Of a stretch of DNA of 64,000 nt, positions 35,574-46,141 are shown piece by piece (the first letter of the stretch is position 1; the number at the start of each line of letters is the position of its first letter). Source of the stretch: Kosakonia radicincitans DSM 16656 (lineage in GTDB: Bacteria; Pseudomonadota; Gammaproteobacteria; Enterobacterales; Enterobacteriaceae); contig NZ_CP018017.1 in NCBI RefSeq assembly GCF_000280495.2, positions 186,001 to 250,000 of the forward strand. Direction: 5' to 3'. A program made the position numbers and the translations under genes. The notes beneath the pieces were generated by a model. It was given only the letters and a program-made list of their open reading frames with translations, was not told the DNA's origin and ran no database searches.

Positions 35574-36890
35574 TCACTCTTCTGAGCGGGAATGGACCGC
35601 ACTCTTATCCGGATCAGGTGATTTACCTCCCGTGATAATGCGGGCTCCCCTGTATCCGATACTGTGGTTCCAGATCCAGCTGATAGCGACACTCAACCGG
35701 TTTCTGGTTCCGATCAAAAAATACAGGTGGATAATTTTCCAGAACCACCACGCCATGGCTCCCCGGAGTTTTAACCGTCCCATATCAACCACAGCCAGTC
35801 CGCGACCGATGGTCGCCAGGTTCCCCTGATGCCGGTACCGGAAAGGTTTCAGGACAGGTTTTTCATCCTTTAAACGGGACTGGATCAGTTTAGCCACATA
35901 CTGTCCTTCCTGTTTTGCGGCCGGAGCAATGCCCGGGATCATCCTGCCGTCCTCTCCGGTCACGGCCGCGGTATCACCTATTACAAATATTTCAGGGTGT
36001 AACGGGAGCGTGAGATCAGCTCCCACGATAACCCGACCAGCCCGATCAGCTTCCGTCTTGAGCCAGCGTGCAGCCGGAGAAGCAGTGACGCCTGCTGCCC
36101 AGATGATCGTTTTGGCAGGAAGAGGTTGCCCACCATATACTACGCCTTCGGCAGAGCATTCCGTTACCGGTTGGCCAAAACTGACTTCCACTCCCAGTTT
36201 CTCCAGGGACTGACGGGTATATTCCGATAATGACTCCGGGAAGGCAGTGAGCAATCGTTGTCCGGCTTCAACCAGAATAATTCTGGTCTCTGTCGGATCA
36301 ATAGAACGGAAATCATTTTTCAGCGTTTTCCTTGCCAGTTCGGCAATGGTCCCGGACAGCTCAACGCCTGTCGGTCCCCCCCCGACAATGACGAATGTCT
36401 GGTAGGCAGCCCGTAACGCGGGATCAGTGGTATTCTCAGCTTGTTCAAAAGCGGAAAGGATCCGTGCGCGCAGGGTCGTGGCATCATCCAGGTTCTTCAG
36501 TCCCGGCGCAAACTGTTCCCACTCATCATGACCGAAATAAGCGTGCGTGGCCCCAGTGGCAACGACAAGCGTGTCATAATCAATTCGGGAACCATCTTTC
36601 AGCAGAACCTCCCGTGAATCGGTATCCACATCCTGGACCTCGGCCATCAGGGTACGTACATCCTCACGATGACGAAACAGAGAGCGAACGGGCCAGGCAA
36701 TTTCTGCTGATGGCAGTGATGCGCCAGCGACCTGATAAAGTAAAGGCTGAAACAGATGGTGGTTACTCCGGTCAATGATTGTGATCGAAACGCCCGGCTC
36801 TTCCAGTTCTCTGACAACGGAGAGTCCACCGAACCCAGCCCCTATCACGACAACATGATGTTTTTGATCGCAGAAATGTACCATAACCAT
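35574..36890 (-). CDS. Type II NADH:quinone oxidoreductase (NDH-2)
   Basis: The 438-residue flavoprotein has the N-terminal FAD site VVVIGAGFGGLSVVREL, a central NADH-binding FVIVGGGPTGVELSG, the conserved IIWAAGVTASP and EIFVIGDTAAV. Its C-terminal hydrophobic region (AWWFWKIIHLYFLIGTRNR) anchors it to the membrane. It passes electrons from NADH to quinone without proton pumping. It follows frmB by 11 bases, so NADH produced by FrmA could be reoxidised by it. The protein may start two codons later (MVHFCD). Confidence 0.9.
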   Translation of the reverse strand: MVMVHFCDQKHHVVVIGAGFGGLSVVRELEEPGVSITIIDRSNHHLFQPLLYQVAGASLPSAEIAWPVRSLFRHREDVRTLMAEVQDVDTDSREVLLKDGSRIDYDTLVVATGATHAYFGHDEWEQFAPGLKNLDDATTLRARILSAFEQAENTTDPALRAAYQTFVIVGGGPTGVELSGTIAELARKTLKNDFRSIDPTETRIILVEAGQRLLTAFPESLSEYTRQSLEKLGVEVSFGQPVTECSAEGVVYGGQPLPAKTIIWAAGVTASPAARWLKTEADRAGRVIVGADLTLPLHPEIFVIGDTAAVTGEDGRMIPGIAPAAKQEGQYVAKLIQSRLKDEKPVLKPFRYRHQGNLATIGRGLAVVDMGRLKLRGAMAWWFWKIIHLYFLIGTRNRLSVAISWIWNHSIGYRGARIITGGKSPDPDKSAVHSRSEE

Positions 36891-36901
36891 AATTCCTGAA
36901 T

Positions 36902-37732
36902 TTAGCGCGTCAGTGCTGCTGCATGATGTGCAATGTGGTCGCCAATGTAGCTGGAGATAAAGTAATAGCTGTGATCGTGTCCCGGACGCAGGTTAAGCGT
37001 CAACGGATGACCGGTGTCCTCACAAACGCTCTTCAGTCTCTCCGGCTGAAGCTGAGTCTTCAGAAACTCATCATTCAGTCCTTGGTCTACAAGCAGAGGT
37101 AGCCTTTCCTGCGCTTTACGGATCAACTCAACCGTGTCGTACTGCTTCCAGTATTCCCGATCATCACCCAGATAAGCAGACAATGCATTTTCTCCCCAGG
37201 GCACCTGAGAAGGTGCGACGATCGGTGAGAATGCGGATACACTCTGATAGCGGCCCGGGTTTCTGAGCGCAATCATCAGGGCGCCATGTCCGCCCATCGA
37301 ATGTCCACTGATACTTCTTTTATCAGACGCCGGGAACCATTCTTCAATCAGGGACGGGAGCTCGTTTACCACATAGTCATACATTTTGTAATGTGTCGCC
37401 CAGGGCTCCTGGGTTGCATTAACATAGAATCCGGCCCCCTGACCGAGAGCGTAGTCAGGATCATCAGGAATATCGGTGCCACGCGGACTGGTGTCTGGTG
37501 CCACAATCATGATCCCATGCTCTGCGGCATAACGCTGAACGCTCGATTTGGTAATAAAATTCTGTTCCGTACAGGTCAGACCGGAAAGCCAGTAGAGTAC
37601 CGGTACATTACCGTTAAGCGCCTGGGGTGGAGTATAAACACCAAATTTCATCGTGCAGCCAAGCGTGCCAGACTCATGCTGATAAACTTCCTGCCACCCA
37701 TCAAAGCTGGCATGATGTTCAAGACGTTCCAT
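36902..37732 (-). CDS. frmB: S-formylglutathione hydrolase FrmB/FghA
   Basis: I chose the ATG at 37732 after GGAGAAAATT; it gives 276 residues, the usual length. The protein is an alpha/beta hydrolase with the nucleophile in GHSMGGHGALMIALRN, an oxyanion region VLYWLSGLTC and a catalytic histidine near HDHSYYFI. It converts S-formylglutathione to formate and glutathione, the second step after FrmA. Confidence 0.93.
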   Translation of the reverse strand: MERLEHHASFDGWQEVYQHESGTLGCTMKFGVYTPPQALNGNVPVLYWLSGLTCTEQNFITKSSVQRYAAEHGIMIVAPDTSPRGTDIPDDPDYALGQGAGFYVNATQEPWATHYKMYDYVVNELPSLIEEWFPASDKRSISGHSMGGHGALMIALRNPGRYQSVSAFSPIVAPSQVPWGENALSAYLGDDREYWKQYDTVELIRKAQERLPLLVDQGLNDEFLKTQLQPERLKSVCEDTGHPLTLNLRPGHDHSYYFISSYIGDHIAHHAAALTR

Positions 37733-37779
37733 AATTTTCTCCGTATAACGACAGGACAATTCAGCAACAACGTAACAAC

Positions 37780-39114
37780 TCAGTCAGAGCGGTTTTCGTT
37801 ATGTTCAGGGTCGGTGTGCGAGTTTCTTATTCTTCGCACCACCCACCAAATCGCGAGCACAATGAAGGGCACGAGAATGGCAACCGCCAGCTCAGGTGGC
37901 ATGACATCGTGGATCCCGGGAACCCCTTTCACCAGATACGAAATCAGACTCACCACATAATATGAAATGGCGGCAACAGACAATCCTTCAACGGTTTGCT
38001 GCAGATGTAGCTGTTGTCTGGCCCGGTTATTCATCGAAGCCAGCAGGTCACGGTTCTGATGTTCCAGTTCAACATCTATCCAGGAGCGAAGTAACGAAAT
38101 AGCCCGCATGAGTTTGTCAGACAGCTTCGCCTGTCGTTCTTTCACAGAACGGCAGGTTCGCATGGCTGGGGCAATGCGCCGTTGCAAAAAATCAGACCAG
38201 GTGTAGTAGCCTGGAACCGGCGTTTCGGAGAGCGTATTCAGCCTTTCCTCAACAATTTCATAGTAGGCCTGGCTTGCGCCAAACCGGTACAGATTCGCTG
38301 CAGCGCCGGCTTCAAGTTCTGCGGCAAGATTGGTCAACGCAGAGAGCAACTGTTCATTTTTACGATGCTCTCCGGTGCGCATTTCTTCTGTAATTTCAGC
38401 CAGTCGGTTTTCCACTCGCCTCAGTTCAGAGGCCATGGTTCTTGTAAGTGGTAAAGAAAGCAAAGCAAGCGTGCGATAATTTTCAATCTCAAGCAGCCGC
38501 TGAACCAGTGCACCCAGCTGTGCCTCTGTCAGGTCCCGTTCAAGTATCAGAATGCGTGTCAGCCCGTCTTTATCCTGGCGAAAATCAGAGATAATTGCGG
38601 CACGGCCATTTTCTGTTACTGAATAGCACCTGCTGACAGGATCTAAATTCGTTACTGCAGCCTCAGATTCTGCAGTCCATGGCAGAATATCCAGACGGGT
38701 ACCACAGATAACCGAACCCGGTGGCGTGAAACCATGCCGGAAGGGGTTCTCTCCCCTTAACTGTCCGTCACGCGGATCGCATGTGGTACTCCATAAGTAG
38801 GTGGAAAACTCACCGTGTTTTTCACAATACAAAGCGCCTTCCCGCCACGTGATACCGTGCAGGGGTGCTGAATTTTCTGATGGTGTTAAACCAAGACGAT
38901 CTGACAGCTCAACCATGACCCGCTGGTCACCTGACTGGTCGCCTTTAGTCATGAAAGCAAACTGCAGCAGGGTCTGTGGTGATGTGATAAGCAGGTGCGG
39001 ACGCGCATGTACTTCATTGACAGCGGCCGTTCTGTCTTTATGAGCCGGCATCCCGTACACGGTTTCGGGTGATTGCATCTCAGAACGGATAGCAGATAAT
39101 GCTGACTCTTTCAT
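37780..39114 (-). CDS. DUF3422-family membrane-anchored protein
   Basis: The 444-residue protein begins MKESALSAIRSEMQSPETVY, contains the family segment NEVHARP followed by a mostly helical soluble body with coiled-coil propensity, and ends in two membrane helices around 385-425 (SYYVVSLISYLVKGVP, VAILVPFIVLAIWWVVRR). Members are annotated only as DUF3422. Position inside the frm operon between a VOC protein and frmB argues for a role in formaldehyde or electrophile stress, but none is known. Confidence 0.85.
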   Translation of the reverse strand: MKESALSAIRSEMQSPETVYGMPAHKDRTAAVNEVHARPHLLITSPQTLLQFAFMTKGDQSGDQRVMVELSDRLGLTPSENSAPLHGITWREGALYCEKHGEFSTYLWSTTCDPRDGQLRGENPFRHGFTPPGSVICGTRLDILPWTAESEAAVTNLDPVSRCYSVTENGRAAIISDFRQDKDGLTRILILERDLTEAQLGALVQRLLEIENYRTLALLSLPLTRTMASELRRVENRLAEITEEMRTGEHRKNEQLLSALTNLAAELEAGAAANLYRFGASQAYYEIVEERLNTLSETPVPGYYTWSDFLQRRIAPAMRTCRSVKERQAKLSDKLMRAISLLRSWIDVELEHQNRDLLASMNNRARQQLHLQQTVEGLSVAAISYYVVSLISYLVKGVPGIHDVMPPELAVAILVPFIVLAIWWVVRRIRNSHTDPEHNENRSD

Positions 39115-39164
39115 AAGACTCTCTCTTTTTCTGACGGCCAGTCACATTACGCTTCGAGAAAGAT

Positions 39165-39190
39165 ACCCGCAGACGTAAACGTCTGCGGGT
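39165..39190. terminator. Hairpin between the VOC and DUF3422 genes
   Basis: ACCCGCAGACGT and ACGTCTGCGGGT form a stem of about 12 bp in the 157-bp gap. There is only a short T-rich tail on the minus strand, so it may be an attenuator or RNA-processing site within the frm operon. Confidence 0.5.
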
Positions 39191-39271
39191 TGATCTTCAT
39201 ACGCTGGCACAACTCATACCGTTCGCCTGATCGGCAAACCGTACAACATTTGTGTCGGATGCACCCTACGA

Positions 39272-39670
39272 TCAGATGAAGGTATAGGAGCAGATCTTGT
39301 TACCAGCCGGATCACGCAGGTAGGCAGCATAAGCACCTGGCAGATGACCACGAGGACCCGGTTGGCCTTCATCAGTCCCGCCAGCAGCCAGGCCTGCGGC
39401 ATGGAAAGCGTCAACTTCAGCAGGCGTGGCGGCAGCAAAGCCAATTGTCACACCATTGCTGGATGGCGCTTCACCATTGCCAGGACGGGCAATGATGAAA
39501 GCCGGCTTGTCACGGCCAAACAACACCCAGCCATTACCAAAAGGACCAAGGTTGTTGATACCGAGTGCACCTAAAGTGGCGTCATAAAACTCAGCCGACT
39601 TTTGAACATCTACAGCACCGATAAAGACGTGAGAGAAGATGCCATTGCCTGAAATAACTGGATTGGACAT
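39272..39670 (-). CDS. VOC/glyoxalase-family protein
   Basis: The 132-residue protein has the vicinal oxygen chelate fold: FSHVFIGAVDVQKSAEFYDA, the central FGRDKPAFIIARP, and a final AAYLRDPAGNKICSYTFI. Relatives include glyoxalase I and thiol-dependent isomerases. Its place between frmA and DUF3422 suggests a glutathione- or aldehyde-linked step. Its exact substrate cannot be inferred. Confidence 0.87.
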   Translation of the reverse strand: MSNPVISGNGIFSHVFIGAVDVQKSAEFYDATLGALGINNLGPFGNGWVLFGRDKPAFIIARPGNGEAPSSNGVTIGFAAATPAEVDAFHAAGLAAGGTDEGQPGPRGHLPGAYAAYLRDPAGNKICSYTFI

Positions 39671-39720
39671 GGATTGTTTCCTTTAAAACTAATATTGAAA
39701 GATCGCCAGTGAAACCTGAA

Positions 39721-40833
<1,113 letters not shown>

Positions 40834-40888
40834 TCATATCCTTTTATTACTGTTTTTACTGACCCCATCAGACGTCTGCCTGGCAGAG

Positions 40889-41164
40889 TTAACGGAGATA
40901 TGAGCGAACAATGGAAATAGCGTCGTTGATAGATTTCGTCTGCGACCCCCTTCTTTTGTTCGTATCGGGAAATTCTTCCCTGAGATAGCTTTCCAGAACA
41001 ACAGTCATCAGGCCTTTAACGGCTCCTCGTACCGAAGCCAGTTGCTGCAACAATGAAGAACATTCCGCTTCGTTTTCAATCGCCTGTTCCAGCGCTGCAA
41101 TCTGACCTTTGATACGTCGTACCCGGACAAGCGCCTGTTTCTTTTCTTCTGGAGAATGTGGCAT
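40889..41164 (-). CDS. frmR: Second FrmR-family repressor, divergent copy
   Basis: The 91-residue CsoR/FrmR protein starts MPHSPEEKKQALVRVRRIKG and keeps Pro2 and Cys35. It has Tyr at position 60 where the E. coli-like copy has His. It heads the frmA operon and presumably autoregulates through the palindrome at 41198-41219. About half its residues differ from the copy at 31456, so the two are not a recent duplication and may respond to different aldehydes or metals. Confidence 0.9.
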   Translation of the reverse strand: MPHSPEEKKQALVRVRRIKGQIAALEQAIENEAECSSLLQQLASVRGAVKGLMTVVLESYLREEFPDTNKRRGSQTKSINDAISIVRSYLR

Positions 41165-41197
41165 TGATTGTCCCTGTTAATCAGGATTGAAGAGACT

Positions 41198-41219
41198 ATA
41201 GTATACCCCCCTATACTAT
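41198..41219. promoter_or_regulatory. FrmR operator ATAGTATA-CCCCCC-TATACTAT
   Basis: A perfect 8-bp inverted repeat surrounds a C6 tract, the format known for FrmR/CsoR-type repressors. It lies 34 bases before the second frmR start codon. It may also influence the divergent uvrB gene, 230 bp away. Confidence 0.85.
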
Positions 41220-41450
41220 GCAAGAAAAAATGTTGACCCCACGATGTACAAATCCAGACAGATGACAGAGTTGTATCAGGCACATTCGTACTTTAACGGT
41301 ACACAATAGAAGTGAACAGAACGCCAACTTATTGGTACAGAACAAATAACTTTTCTTCAGTCAGGCATAAATGCCTTACGTCGGGTTGTCATAAACTATA
41401 GTGTAGTAGTGTTAACGCTGTCCGGGGCGTTCCAACCAGGAGAGATCATA

Positions 41451-43427
41451 ATGTCCACAGGAAAATTCATTTTACATTCAGGCTATATCCCGTCAGGAGA
41501 TCAGCCCGAAGCAATAGCCAGACTGATAGCGGGAGTCGAAGCAGGAGCGACACATCAGACACTTCAGGGGATAACCGGTTCGGGTAAAACCTTCACCATG
41601 GCGAATGTGATACACCGTTTGCAGCGCCCTACATTAATACTGGCTCCTAACAAGACGTTAACCGCACAGCTTTATCTGGAGATGAAGCAGTTTTTCCCAG
41701 AAAATGCTGTCGAATACTTCGTTTCTTACTACGACTTTTTTCAGCCAGAAGTCTATATCCCCGGAAGTGACCGCTTTATCCCGAAAGATTCCGCTATCAA
41801 CGATCATCTTGAAAGGTTACGGTTATCTACGACCAAGGCATTGATTGAACGTCAGGATGTGATAGTCGTCGCTTCCGTCTCTTCGATATACGGATTAGGT
41901 GATCCGGACGCATACAGAGAGATCCAGATCCCGGTATACCCGGGACGACAACTCGCCCAGCGGGAGTTAATTCATCAACTGGCACGTCTGCAGTATGCCC
42001 GTACAGACAAAACTCTGGGACGGGCGATGTTCCGGGTTCGCGGTGACGTTATTGATATATTCCCTGCCGATTCCGAACATCAGGCCATCAGGGTCGAACT
42101 TTTTGATGATGTTATAGAATCCGCAAAATGGATTGATCCTGTCAGTGGGAAAATTGCGGGCGACATTGAACATTATTTAATATCACCCAAAACACTCTTT
42201 GTTACACCGACCGCAAAAATACCCTCAGCCACCAAAAGCATTCTTACTGACATGGAGAAACGGGTTGCTGAACTTAACAAAGCAAATCGTCTGATAGAGG
42301 CTGAGCGCTTATACGAACGCGTCAACAATGATGTTGAAATGATCCGTGAACTGGGTTACTGCTCAGGTATGGAAAACTATTCCTGCTATTTCAGCGACAG
42401 AAATCCGGAACTCCCACCGACAACGCTGCTGGATTACCTGCCAAAAAATGGCCTGCTCTTTGTTGATGAATCGCACGTAATGGTCCCGCAAATCTCAGCC
42501 ATGTACAGTGGCGATCAGAGTCGCAAGGATACTCTTATCGATTTCGGCTTCCGTCTGCCCTCCTCAAAAAACAATCGACCCCTGAGTTTTGCTGAGTTTG
42601 AGAAGATTAAGCCCCAGACTGTCTTTGTTTCCGCAACCCCAGGTAAATATGAATTGCAGAAATCAAAGAAAAATGTTGTTCAGCAAATTATCCGCCCCAC
42701 CGGTTTACTGGATCCCGAAATTGAGGTCCGAAGCAAAGACCAGTGTGTGGAGAACTTACTTGAAGAAATCCGTCATTGCGTCAACAGAAACAATCGTGTC
42801 CTGGTGACAGTGCTGACCAAAAAGACCGCAGAAGAACTGAATGATTTTCTGACAGAAAATGGGATCCTGTCCCGATATCTGCATTCTGATATCAAAACAG
42901 ATGAAAGACAGGAAATTATCAATGGATTACGGGCCGGGGAATTTGATGTCTTAATCGGCATCAGTCTGCTGCGTGAAGGACTCGACATCCCTGAAGCCTC
43001 ACTGGTCGCGATACTTGATGCTGACCATGCAGGTTTTTTACGTTCATCACACGCACTTATTCAGATGATTGGACGTGTGGCACGTAATGTGGAGGGTAAA
43101 GCCGTACTCTATGCAAACAGGATCACTCCGGCCATGAAACAGGCGATGGATGAAACGCACAATCGCAGGGAACGTCAGATAGCCTATAACCTGGAACATC
43201 ATATTAAACCAGTGACTTCAGTTCGTAAGCGGAGTACTGAACAGGATGAAAGCGTCTATCCTGCCACTCATACAGAGGCATTCTGTTCAACGCTATCAGA
43301 GTTGTGTGAAAGAATTACTGTTAAAGAAAAGCAATTACTGGCGATCGAGAATTCAGGTGAGGAGAAGGATATAGAAAAATTAAGAACAGAACTGAGTGAT
43401 TTGTATCGTCAATTTATATTCATGTAA
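41451..43427 (+). CDS. uvrB: UvrB-family helicase/excinuclease subunit
   Basis: I chose the ATG at 41451 after AGGAGAG; the open frame extends 14 codons further. The 658-residue protein has Walker A GITGSGKT (Lys46), the beta-hairpin region [18 protein letters not shown], the DE-box in [12 protein letters not shown], motif [18 protein letters not shown] and most UvrB helicase motifs. The C-terminal UvrC-binding UVR motif is poor compared with E. coli UvrB. It is divergent from the frm operon whose last gene is a UvrA-like protein without a UvrB-binding domain, so it may depend on the chromosomal UvrA. Confidence 0.9.
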   Translation: MSTGKFILHSGYIPSGDQPEAIARLIAGVEAGATHQTLQGITGSGKTFTMANVIHRLQRPTLILAPNKTLTAQLYLEMKQFFPENAVEYFVSYYDFFQPEVYIPGSDRFIPKDSAINDHLERLRLSTTKALIERQDVIVVASVSSIYGLGDPDAYREIQIPVYPGRQLAQRELIHQLARLQYARTDKTLGRAMFRVRGDVIDIFPADSEHQAIRVELFDDVIESAKWIDPVSGKIAGDIEHYLISPKTLFVTPTAKIPSATKSILTDMEKRVAELNKANRLIEAERLYERVNNDVEMIRELGYCSGMENYSCYFSDRNPELPPTTLLDYLPKNGLLFVDESHVMVPQISAMYSGDQSRKDTLIDFGFRLPSSKNNRPLSFAEFEKIKPQTVFVSATPGKYELQKSKKNVVQQIIRPTGLLDPEIEVRSKDQCVENLLEEIRHCVNRNNRVLVTVLTKKTAEELNDFLTENGILSRYLHSDIKTDERQEIINGLRAGEFDVLIGISLLREGLDIPEASLVAILDADHAGFLRSSHALIQMIGRVARNVEGKAVLYANRITPAMKQAMDETHNRRERQIAYNLEHHIKPVTSVRKRSTEQDESVYPATHTEAFCSTLSELCERITVKEKQLLAIENSGEEKDIEKLRTELSDLYRQFIFM

Positions 43428-43436
43428 CAGCATCAT

Positions 43437-43471
43437 AAAAATCATCCTGTATTAATCAGGATGATTTTTAT
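43437..43471 (+). terminator. Terminator after uvrB
   Basis: AAAAATCATCCTG and CAGGATGATTTTT form a 13-bp stem followed by TATA. It starts ten bases after the uvrB stop codon. Confidence 0.88.
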
Positions 43472-43512
43472 ACACACAATACTTTCCCTCTTGAAATCCG
43501 TATTCACAGGAA

Positions 43513-43712
43513 TTACTTTCCGTGCTTCCAGTAAGGAGTAGTTCCGATTTCATCGATAATAAAATCAATAAAATCAATAAAATCAATAAAACCCCTTACT
43601 TTATATGACATGTTTTTTTGCGGATAAATAATCCAGATCGCTGATTCATTGGGGTACATACTGAATTCCCAGTCCGGAATAAAAAAGAAGAAAATGGTCC
43701 GTAAGATGTTAA
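43513..43712 (-). pseudogene. C-terminal remnant of a LysR-type regulator with an IDF repeat
   Basis: The minus strand ends a frame as PDWEFSMYPNESAIWIIYPQ, then KNMSYKVRGFIDFIDFIDF and IIDEIGTTPYWKHGK with a stop. This is the last 60 or so residues of a LysR-type regulator. The AAAATCAAT unit (9 bp) is repeated three times at 43561-43587, giving IDF-IDF-IDF. No N-terminal part is present. Confidence 0.65.
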
Positions 43713-43728
43713 GTAAATCCTGCTGAGC

Positions 43729-43995
43729 TCATCCCATTCCAGTGGACTGACTGAGTAATACATCTATCTGGTGGTGATCCCTGAGTCTGAGTACGGTAAT
43801 CAGCTCCGGACGTTCAGCAAGACGAACCAGTTCGGGCAACGACAACTGCAGGAGTTTATCTCCGGTACACTTGTCGATACCTAGCCGAAACAGGGCTGTG
43901 TCTTCGTAATGATTCAGAACCCGCTGGGCAAGCAATAAATAGGAAAGATTGTGATGCCAGATTTGCCTCTCAATCTCTGCATTCATTATTTTCAT
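43729..43995 (-). CDS. FlhD-like transcriptional regulator, short form
   Basis: The 88-residue protein aligns with the first part of the flagellar master regulator FlhD: NLSYLLLAQRVLNHYEDTAL and FRLGIDKCTGDKLLQLSLPE, versus the E. coli NLSYLLLAQR and FRLGI motifs. FlhD is about 116 residues; the C-terminal tail is absent here. It may form FlhD-like dimers or interfere with host FlhDC. It sits next to a GNAT gene on the same strand. Confidence 0.8.
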   Translation of the reverse strand: MKIMNAEIERQIWHHNLSYLLLAQRVLNHYEDTALFRLGIDKCTGDKLLQLSLPELVRLAERPELITVLRLRDHHQIDVLLSQSTGMG

Positions 43996-44043
43996 TCAGA
44001 TTCTCCCTTTTTCCAGTAACGTCTGGGGGCAATAACAAAAGAG

Positions 44044-44757
44044 TCAGGGCTCTGTTGTCGCCAGGTAATGCCGTAAAGGATGTATTTGATGTCCCCGGTC
44101 ATCGAAGTTGACAGTTCTAAGCCAGATAGTTATCGCACTGGATATTCTTTCCCATTCATCCTGAATGATTGAATACATTACAACGTCCACGCTCCTTGAT
44201 TTAAGTATTTGTTTATTACGCAGTACACCCTCTTTCTGGAACCCTAATCTCTCGGCAGATCTCATACCCTGAGAGTTGAGCCTGTCGGTTTGCCATTCAC
44301 AGCGACGATATTTAAGCACATCAAAAACATATGATAGTATCAGGAAAATTGCTTCTGTACTGACTGAAGTTCGTTTGATAACTGGAGTAAGATGTACGCC
44401 TCCTATTTCTGCTACGTCATTTTTATTGTCGAGGTTATACAGAGAAAGAGTTCCCACAGCATTTTCTGAATTATTTTCTATAATGGCGTAATGATATACT
44501 CCCTTCTGTTGAATGAGTTGCTGAATATAACTGTGGGTTGCCTGTTTTGTCGGCGGTCTTTCATCCGGAAGATAGGTCCAGTCACGTGAATCCTCTATAC
44601 TGTGCCATCCCTGGAAGAGGTCATTCCCGTGACGGGTGGACAGCAACTGCAGAGTGCAATAACGCCCTGGTAATTGGCGCAAATCAGGTAATGAAAGAGT
44701 GACGTCATCGTCAAGGTGACTGCCTATATATTGACCGAAATTATTTTGCTCTGTCAT
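44044..44757 (-). CDS. GNAT-family N-acetyltransferase (RimJ/RimL-like)
   Basis: The 237-residue protein has a GNAT fold: TLQLLSTRHGNDLFQGW, VGTLSLYNLDNKNDVAEIGG, a coenzyme A-binding strand near RTSVSTEAIFLILSYVF, and LNSQGMRSAERLGFQKEG. It could acetylate a protein N-terminus or a small molecule. A hydrophilic C-terminal extension follows the domain. It lies upstream of the FlhD-like gene with a 48-bp gap. Confidence 0.85.
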   Translation of the reverse strand: MTEQNNFGQYIGSHLDDDVTLSLPDLRQLPGRYCTLQLLSTRHGNDLFQGWHSIEDSRDWTYLPDERPPTKQATHSYIQQLIQQKGVYHYAIIENNSENAVGTLSLYNLDNKNDVAEIGGVHLTPVIKRTSVSTEAIFLILSYVFDVLKYRRCEWQTDRLNSQGMRSAERLGFQKEGVLRNKQILKSRSVDVVMYSIIQDEWERISSAITIWLRTVNFDDRGHQIHPLRHYLATTEP

Positions 44758-44759
44758 AT

Positions 44760-45443
44760 TCTTCTCCTTAAGAAACGTAAGGATAACAATGAGAAGTTTC
44801 GGCGTTTATTTTAGATATAAGCAACTGAAATCTTAACGGTATGTACCATATCAGATGTATCCTGAGAAACATCATATATTAACAATAGCATATATTGCGT
44901 TTGTATCAACGCTTATATTCATTTTGAGAACATGTTCGCAATTAGTTAATTATCTCGAAGTAACGGAAATATGTCAGATATTATATTGTGATTATTATTG
45001 TGTGGGTATTAATGATGTTGTTCATTATTTAAACAAAAAAAGACTGAGGGACCGTTATCCGGAAAATGTTGTATCGCCAGGAGGATAAAACAGGACAAGT
45101 TTAGCAACATACGAGAAAACCGCAAACCAAATGAAAAACCGTTTTGGCAATTTCTGAATGAATCAAGAATTGCTCCCTGACTCACCGATCGTCAGCGTTT
45201 CCCGAAGGAATCTGATTCCGTCTGATATTTCTTAAGGATAAGACCAAAATATGAAAAAAGGGAAGTCAGGATGACCTCCCACTAATTGCCTGAAAACCTG
45301 TATTTTATACATTACTGGATGTTGAAAACACTGAGCGAACGCAAGGCATGATGTACGCGTGCTGTTCTGTTTCCAGTGCTGGATTCATTGATGGCGCAAC
45401 CACCTCTGCCAGTCAGTCTCACATAACTACATACCAGGAACCG
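44760..45443. other. About 680 bp without a confident gene
   Basis: The stretch is AT-rich at first. A 77-codon plus-strand frame at 44855 begins MYPEKHHILTIAYIAFVSTL and has a hydrophobic N-terminus but no convincing ribosome site. I leave it unannotated. Confidence 0.5.
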
Positions 45444-45841
45444 CTAGTTAACCCAGTCCTCAGGTACCAAGGTCGATATCCTCTCAAACTCCAGCGCATT
45501 ATTCGTCACCAGCACGGCACCGGCGACAATTGCGTGCCCGGCGATAGCTATGTCGATCGGGGTGCCAGCGAGGCGCAGCACCAGTTTAATCTCCGTGGTC
45601 GCATCTACCGCTGCGCAGTCCCAGGTCAGAACGGCACACAGAACGCGTCAACCAACTGCTCGCGGGGTGGGGAGGCCTTCGGACCTGTGGCGCCAAAGCG
45701 CATCTCGGAGTAAGTGATAACCGAGACCACGATACGCTGGTCACGCAGCACCGCCGGCTCCAGGCGCTTCAGCACCACTTCCGACTGCTCGCGCATGATG
45801 AACGAGCAGATGTTGGTGTCGAGCATGTAGATCTTGTTCAC
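45444..45841 (-). pseudogene. VapC-type PIN ribonuclease toxin, frameshifted
   Basis: The gene starts at GTG 45841 and reads the PIN N-terminus with the first catalytic aspartate (MNKIYMLDTNICSFIMR) and the ITYSEMRFGA motif with Glu. A frameshift near 45628 ends the frame. The C-terminal half continues in another frame as AAVDATTEIKLVLRLAGTPI and VLVTNNALEFERI. There is also a small deletion around the third catalytic residue region, so the toxin is dead. The GTGA overlap with vapB is retained. Confidence 0.85.
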
Positions 45842-46070
45842 AGGTCAAATCGACCTTCATCGCTGACAACGTCCCCACGTTCCACCATAAAGTCCGGTTC
45901 GGCTTTTTCAAGCTGCGCGAACGAGCACCAGGTCGGCCGGACGGGACGCAGGATGATACAGTCCCCCTCCCGAACAATCTTCAGCTCGCTGACGCCCTCA
46001 AAATCCAGATCGCGAGGCAGACGGATGGTTTTGAGAAAAACATCGGGTAATGTACGCCAACTGGAATTTA
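45838..46070 (-). pseudogene. VapB-type antitoxin, N-terminus lost
   Basis: The frame reads TIRLPRDLDFEGVSELKIVR, the end of an AbrB-type domain, then the toxin-wrapping tail FAQLEKAEPDFMVERGDVVS and a stop overlapping vapC. The first 15 residues of a normal VapB are replaced by unrelated codons without a start. The pair is therefore a relic. Confidence 0.75.
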
Positions 46071-46141
46071 TCTCGCTACGTTACCGACAGTTCTGGCTCT
46101 GGTATGGATAATGAGTCAACTGAGATTTCGGAGAAAAAAAG

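Noticed and set aside
41396..41418. CTATAGTGTAGTAG before uvrB as another FrmR operator
   Set aside because: Only one half resembles the site and no symmetrical partner exists, so I list it as unproven.
43561..43587. Tandem AAAATCAAT units considered as plasmid iterons
   Set aside because: They are in phase with a LysR-remnant reading frame and there are only three units, with no replication gene nearby.
44855..45088. 77-codon plus-strand ORF with hydrophobic start
   Set aside because: There is no ribosome site and no homology that I can see; the AT-rich stretch produces open frames by chance.
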